DNA of 64,000 nt, from positions 3,354,987 through 3,418,986 of the forward strand of contig NZ_CP101823.1 in NCBI RefSeq assembly GCF_024498175.1, read 5' to 3'. Origin of the DNA: Haloplanus salinarum (GTDB lineage: Archaea > Halobacteriota > Halobacteria > Halobacteriales > Haloferacaceae). Numbering within the stretch: the first letter of the stretch is position 1; the number at the start of each line of letters is the position of its first letter. The translations under genes were made by a program, and so were the position numbers. The notes under the pieces were generated by a model. That model searched no databases. It saw only the letters and a list, made by a program, of their open reading frames with translations, and was not told the DNA's origin. Below are positions 32,636-41,069 of this stretch, in pieces.

Positions 32636-33670
32636 ATGTCCCGACGCCTCCTCCCGACCCGCCGTGGGGTCACCGTCGCCGCCGCCGCCGTCGCCGCCGT
32701 CGCCGCGGGCGCGGCGTTCGGCCCGCGGTCGCTCGACGCCGTCGTCGTCCCCGCGGGCGTCGCGCTCCTCGCCGCGGGCGTCCAACTCCACCGCCTCGAT
32801 CCACCGACCGTCGAGCGGACGCCGCCGCCGCCCGCCGATCCGGGGACGACGGCGACCGTCCGGCTGGCGTTCGACACCGACACGCCCGTCACCGCCGTCG
32901 TGCGCGACCGTCTCCCCCCGGGCGTCGACGGCGACGCCGAGGCGACGACCCTGGTCGGGGGCGACCCCCTCGTCTACGAAGTGACCTACCGCGAGCGCGG
33001 CGAACACGCCCTCGGCCCCGCCACCGTCGACGCCCGGGACGTGCTCGGCCTCGCGCGGCGCACCTTCGTCCCCGAGGGACGGGCTTCGGTGCTGGTGTAT
33101 CCGCGGGTGTTCCACCCGTCGCCGGCCGTCGCCGAGCGGCTCCGGGGCCTCGCAGCCCTCGACGCGGGCGCCGAGCGCGGCGCGTTCGATCACCTCCGGG
33201 AGTACGTCAACGGCGACTCCCTGCGTGACGTCCACTGGAAGTCGAGTGCCAAGCGCGAGGACCTCGTCGTCCAGGAGTTCGCCGACGACGGCGACCGCCG
33301 GACGGTGACGGTGGCGGCGAGCGCCGCGCCCGGGCGGGCGGACGCGATGGCGGAGGCGGCCGCCACCGTCGCCGTTTCCCTCCTCGACGAGGGCGTGTCG
33401 GTGTCGCTCGCGACGCCCGACGGCCGGGTTCGGACGGCGCCGGACGACGCCGACCGGGTGCTCACCCACCTCGCCCGCGCCGGTGCCGGCGACCCTGGCG
33501 ACGCCGACGCCGACGCCGACGTCGCGGTTCGTGCGTCCGAGGACGGGGTGACCGTCCGCGTCGACGGCGCGTCACACCCCTTCGATCCCGGCCCCCGACG
33601 CCGGCTCGACGACCGGGGGGACCGACCCACGGAGGACGGCTCCCCGTCCGCACCGGAGGTGCGAGCGTGA
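32636..33670 (+). CDS. DUF58 domain protein
   Basis: A 344-residue protein. Two hydrophobic segments near the start (about 10-28 and 33-50) anchor it in the membrane. A beta-rich middle follows, and then the DUF58 hallmark REYVNGDSLRDVHWKSSAKREDLVVQEF (near 185-212) leads a von Willebrand A-like domain. Members partner with MoxR ATPases in envelope maturation. A short acidic repeat of Asp-Ala (DADADADVAV) near 290 is low complexity. The gene overlaps the transglutaminase gene by four bases (GTGA), so the three are translated together. Confidence 0.9.
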   Translation: MSRRLLPTRRGVTVAAAAVAAVAAGAAFGPRSLDAVVVPAGVALLAAGVQLHRLDPPTVERTPPPPADPGTTATVRLAFDTDTPVTAVVRDRLPPGVDGDAEATTLVGGDPLVYEVTYRERGEHALGPATVDARDVLGLARRTFVPEGRASVLVYPRVFHPSPAVAERLRGLAALDAGAERGAFDHLREYVNGDSLRDVHWKSSAKREDLVVQEFADDGDRRTVTVAASAAPGRADAMAEAAATVAVSLLDEGVSVSLATPDGRVRTAPDDADRVLTHLARAGAGDPGDADADADVAVRASEDGVTVRVDGASHPFDPGPRRRLDDRGDRPTEDGSPSAPEVRA

Positions 33671-35856
33671 GCGTCGAGGCCGCCGACCGGTCCGGGCTCC
33701 TCCCGTGGTCGATCGGTCCCGACTTTCGGCTCGCCGCCCTCTGCTCGCTGGTCGTGCTCACCGCCGCCTACGGGAGCGTCCTCTATCGCGTGACGGACGT
33801 GGTCGGCGGCTCGCGACTCATGCTCGCCACGCTCGTGGGGGCGGCGACGCTGGCCGTGGCGACGGGCCGCGTCCTCCGGGTCCGGACCGCGCTCCTCCTT
33901 GCGGCGCTCTCCCTCGTCGCCGGCTTCGCCGTGTACTTCCTCTCCGTGCCCGCGAGCCAGCGGGCGCTCATCTCCCCCGAGCGCCTGCTCTCCGACACCG
34001 TCGCCCTGCTCACCGGGCTGTCGGTCCTGCGACTGACGCAGGCAAACGTCTGGGCGCTGTCGGTCGCGCCGACGCCCGTCTTCCTCTCGTGGTACCTGGC
34101 CGTCCGCCGCCGGTACGTCTCGAGCGTCGTCGTGGGCGGGACGGTGCTCGCCATGCTCGTATTGACGGGCGACGCGGGGACGCTCACGACCCTCGCGGGC
34201 GTCGTCGGCGCGGCGGCCGTCGTCGGCTTCGGGACGCTGGATCGCTACGGCGGGACGGGCACGCAGGTCGACACGCTGGTGATCCTGCTCGCGGTCATGG
34301 TGGTCGCCGCGGCGTCGCTGTCGGTGGTGCCGGCGACGCGGACGGCCCCCGTCCTCCCCGACCGCGGTTCGCCCGCGGGCGTGACCAGCCTCGTCGACAC
34401 GCAGGACCGCGTGGAGGTGGTGGGGACGATCAGGCTCTCGCCGCAGGTGCAGTTCTCCGTCGAGAGCCGGGCCGAATCCTACTGGACGACGGCCACGTAC
34501 GACCGCTACACCGGCACGGGGTGGGTTCGGTCCGGCGACACGAGCCCCTACGGGGGGCGACTGGACGGGCCGCCCGGCGACGGGCCCGAGGTGAGACAGA
34601 CGGTCACCGCCGAGACGGAACTGGGGGCGATGCCGGCGGCGTGGCGGCCGACCGCGGTCACGGACATCCCCGCCTCCCGGGTCCGGGTGACGCCACAGGG
34701 GACCCTTCGCCCGGCGACGACGCTCGATCCCGGCGAGCGCTACACCGTCACCAGCCGACTGAACCGACCCTCTTCCGACGAACTTCGGGCGGCCGGCACC
34801 GACTACCCCGACGGGATCCGCGAGCGCTACACGCAACTCCCGGCGTCGACGCCGGATCGGGTGCGGGAGCGCGCCGCGACGGTGGCCGACGAGGCCGGCG
34901 CCGAGACGCCGTACGGGACGGCGGTCGCCATCGAATCGTATCTGGAGGCGAACAAGCGCTACTCGCTGACGGTCGAACGTCCCGAGGGGAGCGTCGCCGA
35001 CGCCTTCCTGTTCGAGATGGACGCGGGCTACTGCACCTACTACGCGACGACGATGGTGACGATGCTGCGGGCGGAGGGGGTGCCCGCGCGGTTCGTCACG
35101 GGCTACACGCCGGGCGAGCGCGTCGCGGAGGACGAGTGGGTCGTCCGCGGCCTCGACTCCCACGCGTGGGTGCAGGTGTACGTCCCCGACGAGGGCTGGG
35201 TACGGTTCGATCCGACGCCGGCCGCCCCCCGCGAGTCCGCCGAGCAGGCCCGGCTGAACGACGCCCGCCGCTCCGACGAGGCGGGCGTCGACACGGCGGA
35301 GACCCGCAACACGACCCCCGTCTCGACGGCCGCGGACCCCGCCTCGGTGCCGAACACTACGTCGACGGTGGCTCCCGCCGGCGGCGACATGCCGGACACC
35401 CAACCCGACGCGGTCGGCGACGCCGACCCGGTCGCGGCCAGCGACGCCGACCGCGGCCCGACTCTGCCCTCGCGGGAGACGCTCGCGCTGTGGGGCGTGG
35501 TGCTCGTCGGCATCGGGGCGGCGGCCAGACGCACGGGCGCGGGCGCTCGAGCGGTCCGCGCGGTGTGGCTCCGGCGCCGCGGCCCGCGTCGCGACCCCGA
35601 TACCGACGCGATACGGGCGTTCGAGCGCCTGCAGTACCTGCTCGAACGACAGGAACGCCCCCGCCGTCCGGGCGAGACGCCCCGGACGTACGTCGAGCGC
35701 GTGACGACCGACGACCGCGCTCGGCTGGTCCTGCGGACCTACGAGCGCGCTCGGTACGGCGACGGGGTGGATCGCGAGGCGGCCGACGCGGTGACCGACG
35801 CAGTCGGCGAACTGGTCCGCGAGCGGACGCTCCCGACCCGGCCGTTCGCCCGCTGA
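33667..35856 (+). CDS. Membrane transglutaminase-like protein (TgpA type)
   Basis: A 729-residue protein with about six membrane spans in the first 220 residues, a large outside domain, and a last span near 610. The transglutaminase core is complete: Cys456 in DAGYCTYYATTMV, His499 in DSHAWVQVYV and Asp515 in VRFDPTPAA. It would act outside the cell as a protease or cross-linking enzyme. A Ser/Thr/Pro-rich stretch (about 540-600) precedes the last span, and the cytoplasmic tail carries a DUF4129-like segment (YLLERQERPRRPGETPRTYVERV). GTG start at 33667 overlaps DUF58. Confidence 0.9.
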   Translation: MSVEAADRSGLLPWSIGPDFRLAALCSLVVLTAAYGSVLYRVTDVVGGSRLMLATLVGAATLAVATGRVLRVRTALLLAALSLVAGFAVYFLSVPASQRALISPERLLSDTVALLTGLSVLRLTQANVWALSVAPTPVFLSWYLAVRRRYVSSVVVGGTVLAMLVLTGDAGTLTTLAGVVGAAAVVGFGTLDRYGGTGTQVDTLVILLAVMVVAAASLSVVPATRTAPVLPDRGSPAGVTSLVDTQDRVEVVGTIRLSPQVQFSVESRAESYWTTATYDRYTGTGWVRSGDTSPYGGRLDGPPGDGPEVRQTVTAETELGAMPAAWRPTAVTDIPASRVRVTPQGTLRPATTLDPGERYTVTSRLNRPSSDELRAAGTDYPDGIRERYTQLPASTPDRVRERAATVADEAGAETPYGTAVAIESYLEANKRYSLTVERPEGSVADAFLFEMDAGYCTYYATTMVTMLRAEGVPARFVTGYTPGERVAEDEWVVRGLDSHAWVQVYVPDEGWVRFDPTPAAPRESAEQARLNDARRSDEAGVDTAETRNTTPVSTAADPASVPNTTSTVAPAGGDMPDTQPDAVGDADPVAASDADRGPTLPSRETLALWGVVLVGIGAAARRTGAGARAVRAVWLRRRGPRRDPDTDAIRAFERLQYLLERQERPRRPGETPRTYVERVTTDDRARLVLRTYERARYGDGVDREAADAVTDAVGELVRERTLPTRPFAR

Positions 35857-35896
35857 TGGACCGCTCGGCCGGCCGCCGTGACCGGTCCCGACACTG

Positions 35897-35903
35897 TTTA
35901 ATA
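35897..35903 (+). promoter_or_regulatory. TATA box of the SUI1 gene
   Basis: TTTAATA lies 27-33 nt before the ATG at 35930 within a short AT-rich island, giving a leaderless transcript. Confidence 0.6.
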
Positions 35904-35917
35904 GTCCCATCCAGTAG

Positions 35918-36223
<306 letters not shown>

Positions 36224-36268
36224 TCGGCGGCTAGTCCGTTCGTCGAGCGCACTCCTTTTCCGCCCCGA

Positions 36269-36625
36269 TCAGAACGGCGAGTCCGGCGTCTCGCCGTCGG
36301 TCTCCCGGTCGTCCGTCTCCAGTGGTCCCTCCCACGCCTCGAGGCCGCCGGCCATGCTCTCGACGCGTGCGTCCGCCGTTCCCTCGTAGGACGCGATGAG
36401 GCGTGCGGCTTGGACGCTCGCCTTCCCGTGGGGACAGACGGTGACGATGCGGTCGGCGTCGGCGAACTCCTCGATTCGGTCCGGCAGTTCCCCGAACGGG
36501 ACGTTCTCGCTGTCCGGGATGTGCCCGCGCGCGAACTGCCCCGGCGAACGGATGTCGATCACTCGCGGCCGCTCGTCGCTCTCGAGCAGCGACTCGACGT
36601 CCTCGGGCCTGATCTCGTCGTCCAT
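36269..36625 (-). CDS. Single-domain rhodanese-like protein
   Basis: A 118-residue rhodanese domain. The fold markers are RVIDIRSPGQFARGHIPDSENVPFGEL and the C-terminal GGLEAWEGPL. The active-site cysteine is Cys64 in VTVCPHGKAS, which forms the six-residue loop that carries a persulfide. It can pass sulfur in thiolation or sulfide metabolism; no partner gene is adjacent. The acidic tail (ETDDRETDGETPDSP) is disordered. Confidence 0.9.
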   Translation of the reverse strand: MDDEIRPEDVESLLESDERPRVIDIRSPGQFARGHIPDSENVPFGELPDRIEEFADADRIVTVCPHGKASVQAARLIASYEGTADARVESMAGGLEAWEGPLETDDRETDGETPDSPF

Positions 36626-36688
36626 ACTCGCTCAAGGGATGTCGAGCCGAATAAGCCACCGGTTCGGACCGTTTGGGTCGTTACCGGT

Positions 36689-36714
36689 GGTTCGCCGGGA
36701 CGGTCCAGCGAGCC
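36689..36714. terminator. Hairpin with GACGGT loop after the 391-residue gene
   Basis: An imperfect 10-bp stem (GGTTCGCCGG with CCAGCGAGCC, one mismatch and one G-T pair) closes the same GACGGT loop seen at 27124-27147. It stands 27 bp past the stop of the minus-strand gene at 36741 and could end its transcript. Confidence 0.35.
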
Positions 36715-36740
36715 CCGGGAAACGGGAACGATACTCCGTC

Positions 36741-37916
36741 TCAGTCGGTGTGCAACACCGCCGTCGGGAACCGCTCGCGGCGCGCGGCCGGATCGTCGGG
36801 GAGCTCCCGCCGTTCGTCGAGGGCGGCGTCGGGGGCCGTCCACAGGAGCGTCGTCCCCTCGCGGTCCGCGTACTCCGCGGCCGTCAGTGTCGTCACCGCC
36901 CCGACGGCGAGCGTGCGGTCGTCGAGGACCAACCGGTCCAGATCCGGGAAGGGGTCGTCGACCACCCCGACGGCCAGCAGCCCCGCGCCGGCTCCCACCG
37001 GTTCGTCCTCGACGGCGAGGGCCGTCACGCCCGCCGTCCGCGCCCGCTCGACGAGTTCCGGTAGCGTCGCCTCGACCCGCTCCAGTGCCCGCCGGAGTCG
37101 GTCGACGCCCGCCACGGGTGCGACCGACTCGTCGTCGGCCGCGAACAGGGTGAGCAACGAGTCGGTCCCGGCGTCGGCCGGGCGACGTTCGATCCCGAAC
37201 GGGTACGGCGTGTCGTCGACGCGGACCGCCGTCGCCTCGACGTCGAGGTCCATCGACTCCGGGCCGTGGACCGATATCGGTAGCTCGCGGTCCCACCCCG
37301 GATTGACGGTCCGGACGCCGACGTGGGTCGCGCCGGCCGTCCGGAGCCGTTCGAGCAGGGACTCCAGTGGGACGGCGTCGACCGTCTCGTCGAGGAGCCG
37401 TTCGAGCGCGTCGCTGTACCCCTCGTCCGGGCCGAGCCGGCGCGCGAGGCGCTCGGCCACCTCGCCTTCCACCCACAGCATCGTCGGCTCCGCGTAGAGG
37501 TCGTCGGGGTACGGCGGCGGTTCGGCCCGCTTGATCGTCGCCTCGGCGGCGTCGATCTTCTCGACGGCCCGCTCGTGATACCCGTCGACGATGGTCCGCG
37601 AGAGCGGGTCGCCCTCGGCCGAGCGACCGATCGCCCAGATGTAGAGGCCGATGGCCTCGAACGAGAGGCGGTCGGCGCCCTCGTAGACGAGGTTCCGCAA
37701 CACCCACGTCTGGGCTTCCCGGCGGGAGAGCGTCGTCTCCGCGACCAGTTCGTCCACGTAGGAGCCGTACAGCTGTTCGAGCGTGTAGCAGTACTCCTCG
37801 ACCTGGTCGCGGGTGACGTTCTCGGGGAGCGGATCGACGCTCGTGAAATCCAGCGCCGCACCGATGGCGTTCAGCTTCGTCGAGGGGTGCCATCGCGTCT
37901 CGATCTCCACGTTCAC
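36741..37916 (-). CDS. Uncharacterised haloarchaeal protein, 391 residues
   Basis: I do not recognise the family. The first ~110 residues are helical and conserved-looking (MNVEIETRWHPSTKLNAIGAAL, QVEEYCYTLEQLYGSYV, REAQTWVLRNLVYEG). They read like a helix-turn-helix or protein-binding domain. The next part (EKIDAAEATIKRAEPPPYP, then the acidic VEGEVAERLARRLGP) is mixed, and residues ~185-390 form a beta/alpha domain with no catalytic motif (GATHVGVRTVNPGWDRELP, VAVDDTPYPFGIER). There is no signal peptide or membrane span, so it is cytoplasmic. It is monocistronic, ending near a hairpin. Confidence 0.6.
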   Translation of the reverse strand: MNVEIETRWHPSTKLNAIGAALDFTSVDPLPENVTRDQVEEYCYTLEQLYGSYVDELVAETTLSRREAQTWVLRNLVYEGADRLSFEAIGLYIWAIGRSAEGDPLSRTIVDGYHERAVEKIDAAEATIKRAEPPPYPDDLYAEPTMLWVEGEVAERLARRLGPDEGYSDALERLLDETVDAVPLESLLERLRTAGATHVGVRTVNPGWDRELPISVHGPESMDLDVEATAVRVDDTPYPFGIERRPADAGTDSLLTLFAADDESVAPVAGVDRLRRALERVEATLPELVERARTAGVTALAVEDEPVGAGAGLLAVGVVDDPFPDLDRLVLDDRTLAVGAVTTLTAAEYADREGTTLLWTAPDAALDERRELPDDPAARRERFPTAVLHTD

Positions 37917-37980
37917 GTCCCGGGGTAGTGGCGTCGGCCCGTTAAGTGCGCCGGGCGGCCGGGGCCTACGTCCGGTCGGC

Positions 37981-39333
37981 TCAGATCCGACCCTCGAAGT
38001 ACGACAGCGGCACCTCCTCGACCACCTCGGCCTCGCCGCTCTGGACCTGCAGGATGCGGTAGGGGACGACCGGTTCGAGGTTCTCGTTCAGGTCGACCGA
38101 GCCGGAGGCGCCGTTGTAGTCGATGGCCTCGTCGTTCCCCAGCGCGTCCTTCCCGGCCCCGAACTCCGCGACCGAGACGGTGGTGTCGCCGTCGTTGGGG
38201 CGGGAGACGGCCCGGATGTTCTCGGCGATGCCCGTGCCGCTGGCCTCGCCCGCGGCCTCCAGCGCGAAGCCCATGAGGTACGTCGCGTCGTAGGCGTGGG
38301 GGGCGAACTGCGTGATGTTCCCCTCGCCACCCATGTTCTCCTGGAACGTCTCGCTGTTCGCGGTCTGGGGCGAGGTGATGTACATCCCCTCGACGATCTC
38401 CGAGAGATCGGAGAGGAGTTCGGGCGACAGGATCGCCTCGGCACCGACCCACTCGCCGCCGTAGCCGCCCTGGTTCCACTGCTGGAGGATCGTCCGCCCG
38501 CCGCCGGGGTACATGACCGCGCCGACCGCGTCAGGGTCGCCGTCGAACACCGAGTCCAGGGTGGACGTGTAGTCGCTGGTCTGCTGGGAGTAGCCGACCA
38601 TGTTCAGCGTCTCGCCCTCGAAGTTCTCGCTCGCGGCCTCCGCCAACCCCTGTCCGTAGGGGTTGTCGACGTAGAGGAAGGAGGCCGTCTCGGCTTCGAT
38701 GGACTGGTTCAGCACCCGCGCCATCACGAGCGCCTGCTGGACGTCGTTTGGCGAGGTCCGGCCGTAGTATTTGACGCCGTTGCTCTCGTTGACGCCCGCG
38801 GTCGCCAGGGCGGGTGAGGTGTTGCCGTTGGAGACCTCCATCACCTGGTTGTCACGGGCGATGGGAGCCAGCGTCGTCCCGATCCCGCTGGAGTACGGTC
38901 CCACGAGACCGACGATGCCCTCCTGGTTGATCATCGTCCGGAACTTCTGGGCCGCGCGCGACGGGCTCCCCTCGGTGTCGCGGTTGACCGGCGTGATCTC
39001 CCGGCCACCGAGGACGCCGCCGGAGCCGTTGATCTCCTCGACCGCGAGGTTGAACGCCTGCTGGTGGCCGCCGCCGTAGGCGCTGTTCGTCCCCGTGATC
39101 GGGAAGATGGAGCCGAGGGCGATGGGTTCGCCGCCGCCACCGCCGGACTCCGACTCGGTCTCCGTCTCCTCCATCCCGCCGTCGTCGCCGTCCATGCCCC
39201 CCTCGGTCTCCGTCGGCGTCGCCGTGCTCCCGCCGTCGCCGTCCTGCTGTGAACACCCAGCGAGCGAGACGATGCCGACCGTCCCGGTCGCACCGAGCCC
39301 CCTGAGGACGTCACGTCGACTGTGGTCTGACAT
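37981..39333 (-). CDS. livJ: Branched-chain amino-acid-type ABC transporter, substrate-binding lipoprotein
   Basis: A 450-residue periplasmic-type binding protein, exported by a Tat signal (SRRDVLRGLGATGTVGIVSLAGC, shown by its ends: RR motif and lipobox Cys) and anchored by lipid. A Thr/Glu/Gly-rich linker (about 30-65) precedes the two-lobe type I binding fold: IALGSIFPITGTNSAYGGG, LVGPYSSGIGTTLAPI, YYGRTSPNDVQQALVM and FAPHAYDATYLMGFAL. These are characteristic of amino-acid or amide binding proteins. It is divergent from livHMGF, the matching membrane and ATPase genes, across 310 bp. Confidence 0.9.
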   Translation of the reverse strand: MSDHSRRDVLRGLGATGTVGIVSLAGCSQQDGDGGSTATPTETEGGMDGDDGGMEETETESESGGGGGEPIALGSIFPITGTNSAYGGGHQQAFNLAVEEINGSGGVLGGREITPVNRDTEGSPSRAAQKFRTMINQEGIVGLVGPYSSGIGTTLAPIARDNQVMEVSNGNTSPALATAGVNESNGVKYYGRTSPNDVQQALVMARVLNQSIEAETASFLYVDNPYGQGLAEAASENFEGETLNMVGYSQQTSDYTSTLDSVFDGDPDAVGAVMYPGGGRTILQQWNQGGYGGEWVGAEAILSPELLSDLSEIVEGMYITSPQTANSETFQENMGGEGNITQFAPHAYDATYLMGFALEAAGEASGTGIAENIRAVSRPNDGDTTVSVAEFGAGKDALGNDEAIDYNGASGSVDLNENLEPVVPYRILQVQSGEAEVVEEVPLSYFEGRI

Positions 39334-39576
39334 TGCGTGCGCCGTGTTATTACTTTACATAAATTAATCTATTGCTCGTTTGTACACAAATGTATGGGAC
39401 AGTGGGCGAAAAATATGTACGTACGGCCGTCTATTCCGTCCACCGTGTCCGTCTATCCCACCGGTGATCCGATATGTTAGACGTATCGTCATGTCCCCGA
39501 CAAAAGATTGTGGGAATCCGTAACAGGATCGAACGCCTCGGGAGCGCGGTGTCGGGGCGGGCGGCCGATCCGGAGC

Positions 39577-39595
39577 CGGCGGCCCCAGGCCGCCG
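39577..39595 (+). promoter_or_regulatory. Perfect 8-bp hairpin before the livH promoter
   Basis: CGGCGGCC and GGCCGCCG flank a three-base loop (CCA) 20 bp before the livH TATA box. It could be an operator or the end signal of an upstream transcript. Confidence 0.35.
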
Positions 39596-39614
39596 CGCCA
39601 GTGACACCCAAACG

Positions 39615-39620
39615 ATATTA
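39615..39620 (+). promoter_or_regulatory. TATA box of livH
   Basis: ATATTA is 24-29 nt before the ATG at 39644, which favours that ATG over the one at 39629. Confidence 0.55.
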
Positions 39621-39643
39621 ACCGTGCTATGTCATTCCGACGT

Positions 39644-41068
39644 ATGGCCGCCGAGACGGGACTGCTGAACGCCATCGTAACGGGCGTCGTCACCGGCAGC
39701 ATCGTCGCCCTCGGCGCGACCGGACTCGCGCTCGTGTACGACATCGCCGAGGTCCCCAACTTCGCACACGGGGACCTGTTGACGCTCGGTGCGTACGCTG
39801 CACTGTTGGTCAACAAACCGGATACGGTTCCGCTGTTCGACCTGCTGGCGACCGGCTCCCAGCAGGTCGGCGTCGCCGGCGCCGCGGTCCTGTTCGTCCT
39901 GTCGGCCGCCGGCGTCCTCGGCACCGTCTATCACCTCGGCGGCGTCCGGGCGCTGAAGGGGAGTTGGTGGGGCGTCGACGTCCCCGACGGCGTCGCGCTC
40001 GCGGTCCACGGGGGCATCGCGGCCGCCGTCGGCGCGGCCGTGGTGCTCGGCGCACCCGCCTTCGAGGCCGCACTGCTCTTCTCCTTCGTCCTGCTCGGTG
40101 CCGTCGTTCCGCTGCTCGAATCGCTGATCTTCCGTAAGTTCCGCGAGAAGGACGTCGAACTCGCCTTGATGCTCATCGTCTCGCTCGCCGTCGCCTTCGT
40201 CGTCCGGTTCGGCATCCAGACGATCTTCGGCGGCGAGATCCGGTTTTACACCGTCGAGACGACCGTCCCCTTCCTCGGCGGCCCGCTCGATTTCACCCTC
40301 GCGAAGTTCTTCGACTTCTTCCTCGTGGACGGCGGGCTCACCCTCGCGATCATGGAGAGCCGCGGCGACGCCGTCGAACCCCTGCTCGTGTTGAGCTACT
40401 CGTGGCTCGAACTGGCGGTCGTCGGCCTCGCGACGGCGGGAGTCGCCTACGCCGCCCACCGCCGGCGCCGGGGCACCGCCGGCGTCGTCGGGCCGCGCCT
40501 CGCCGCCGCGCTCTCGGGGCTCGCCGTCCTCGCCCTCGGCGGCGCGGCCCTCTGGGGCGGCGGGACCGCGGTCCCGGAGACGTCCATCGCCGCCACCCGC
40601 GTCCGCACCTCGCCCCTGCGGCTCGGCATCGTCGTCCTCGCCTTGCTCATGATGTCCGCCCTCCACTACCTCCTGCAGGCGACGACGCTCGGCAAGGCCA
40701 TGCGGGCGACGAGCGACAACCGCACGCTCGCGATGGTCCGCGGGATCAACACCCGACAGGTGATGATGTCCGTCTGGATCATCTCGGGACTGTTCGCGGC
40801 CATCGGCGGGGTCATGCTCGGCTTCCTGTTCAGCTCCATCACGATCAACCTCGGGTTCAACCTCCTGCTCGCGATGTTCGCCGGCGTGATCCTCGGCGGC
40901 ATCAGCGTCTACGGCGCCATCCTCGGGAGCTACGTCGTCGGCCTCGCGATGGAGGTGGGCATCTTCGCCATCCCGGGGCTCAGCGCCACCTACCGCATCC
41001 CCGTCGCGTTCGTCGTCCTGTTGCTCGTGTTGCTCGTCAAACCCGAAGGCATCGTGGGGGGGAGCTGA
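39644..41068 (+). CDS. livH: Branched-chain amino-acid-type ABC transporter permease, enlarged
   Basis: A 474-residue permease. The LivH core is clear: TGSIVALGATGLALVYDIAEVPNFAHGDLLTLGAY at the start, MRATSDNRTLAMVRGINTRQVM (the EAA-like ATPase contact loop, about 353-374) and a C-terminal AGVILGGISVYGAILGSYVVG. LivH is usually near 300 residues. The excess lies in two extra blocks, about 65-150 and 205-335, both hydrophobic with probable extra spans and a basic loop (AAHRRRRG). The start is the ATG at 39644, supported by the TATA box. livM follows one base later. Confidence 0.88.
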   Translation: MAAETGLLNAIVTGVVTGSIVALGATGLALVYDIAEVPNFAHGDLLTLGAYAALLVNKPDTVPLFDLLATGSQQVGVAGAAVLFVLSAAGVLGTVYHLGGVRALKGSWWGVDVPDGVALAVHGGIAAAVGAAVVLGAPAFEAALLFSFVLLGAVVPLLESLIFRKFREKDVELALMLIVSLAVAFVVRFGIQTIFGGEIRFYTVETTVPFLGGPLDFTLAKFFDFFLVDGGLTLAIMESRGDAVEPLLVLSYSWLELAVVGLATAGVAYAAHRRRRGTAGVVGPRLAAALSGLAVLALGGAALWGGGTAVPETSIAATRVRTSPLRLGIVVLALLMMSALHYLLQATTLGKAMRATSDNRTLAMVRGINTRQVMMSVWIISGLFAAIGGVMLGFLFSSITINLGFNLLLAMFAGVILGGISVYGAILGSYVVGLAMEVGIFAIPGLSATYRIPVAFVVLLLVLLVKPEGIVGGS

Positions 41069-41069
41069 G

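Larger units (their letters stand above)
39334..39643. other. 310-bp intergenic region between livJ and livH
   Basis: No gene. The livJ side is AT-rich (TTATTACTTTACATAAATTA, 39347 onwards), holding its TATA region. The middle has scattered GATATG/ATATGT words. The livH side is GC-rich and holds the hairpin at 39577-39595, then the TATA box at 39615-39620. The layout suggests separately controlled divergent promoters. Confidence 0.55.

Noticed and set aside
33190-35910. 906-codon open frame on the minus strand
   Set aside because: It is antisense to DUF58 and transglutaminase genes, both with clear catalytic motifs.
39474-39668. 64-codon frame in the livJ-livH gap
   Set aside because: It overlaps the livH TATA box and start and has no protein-like pattern.
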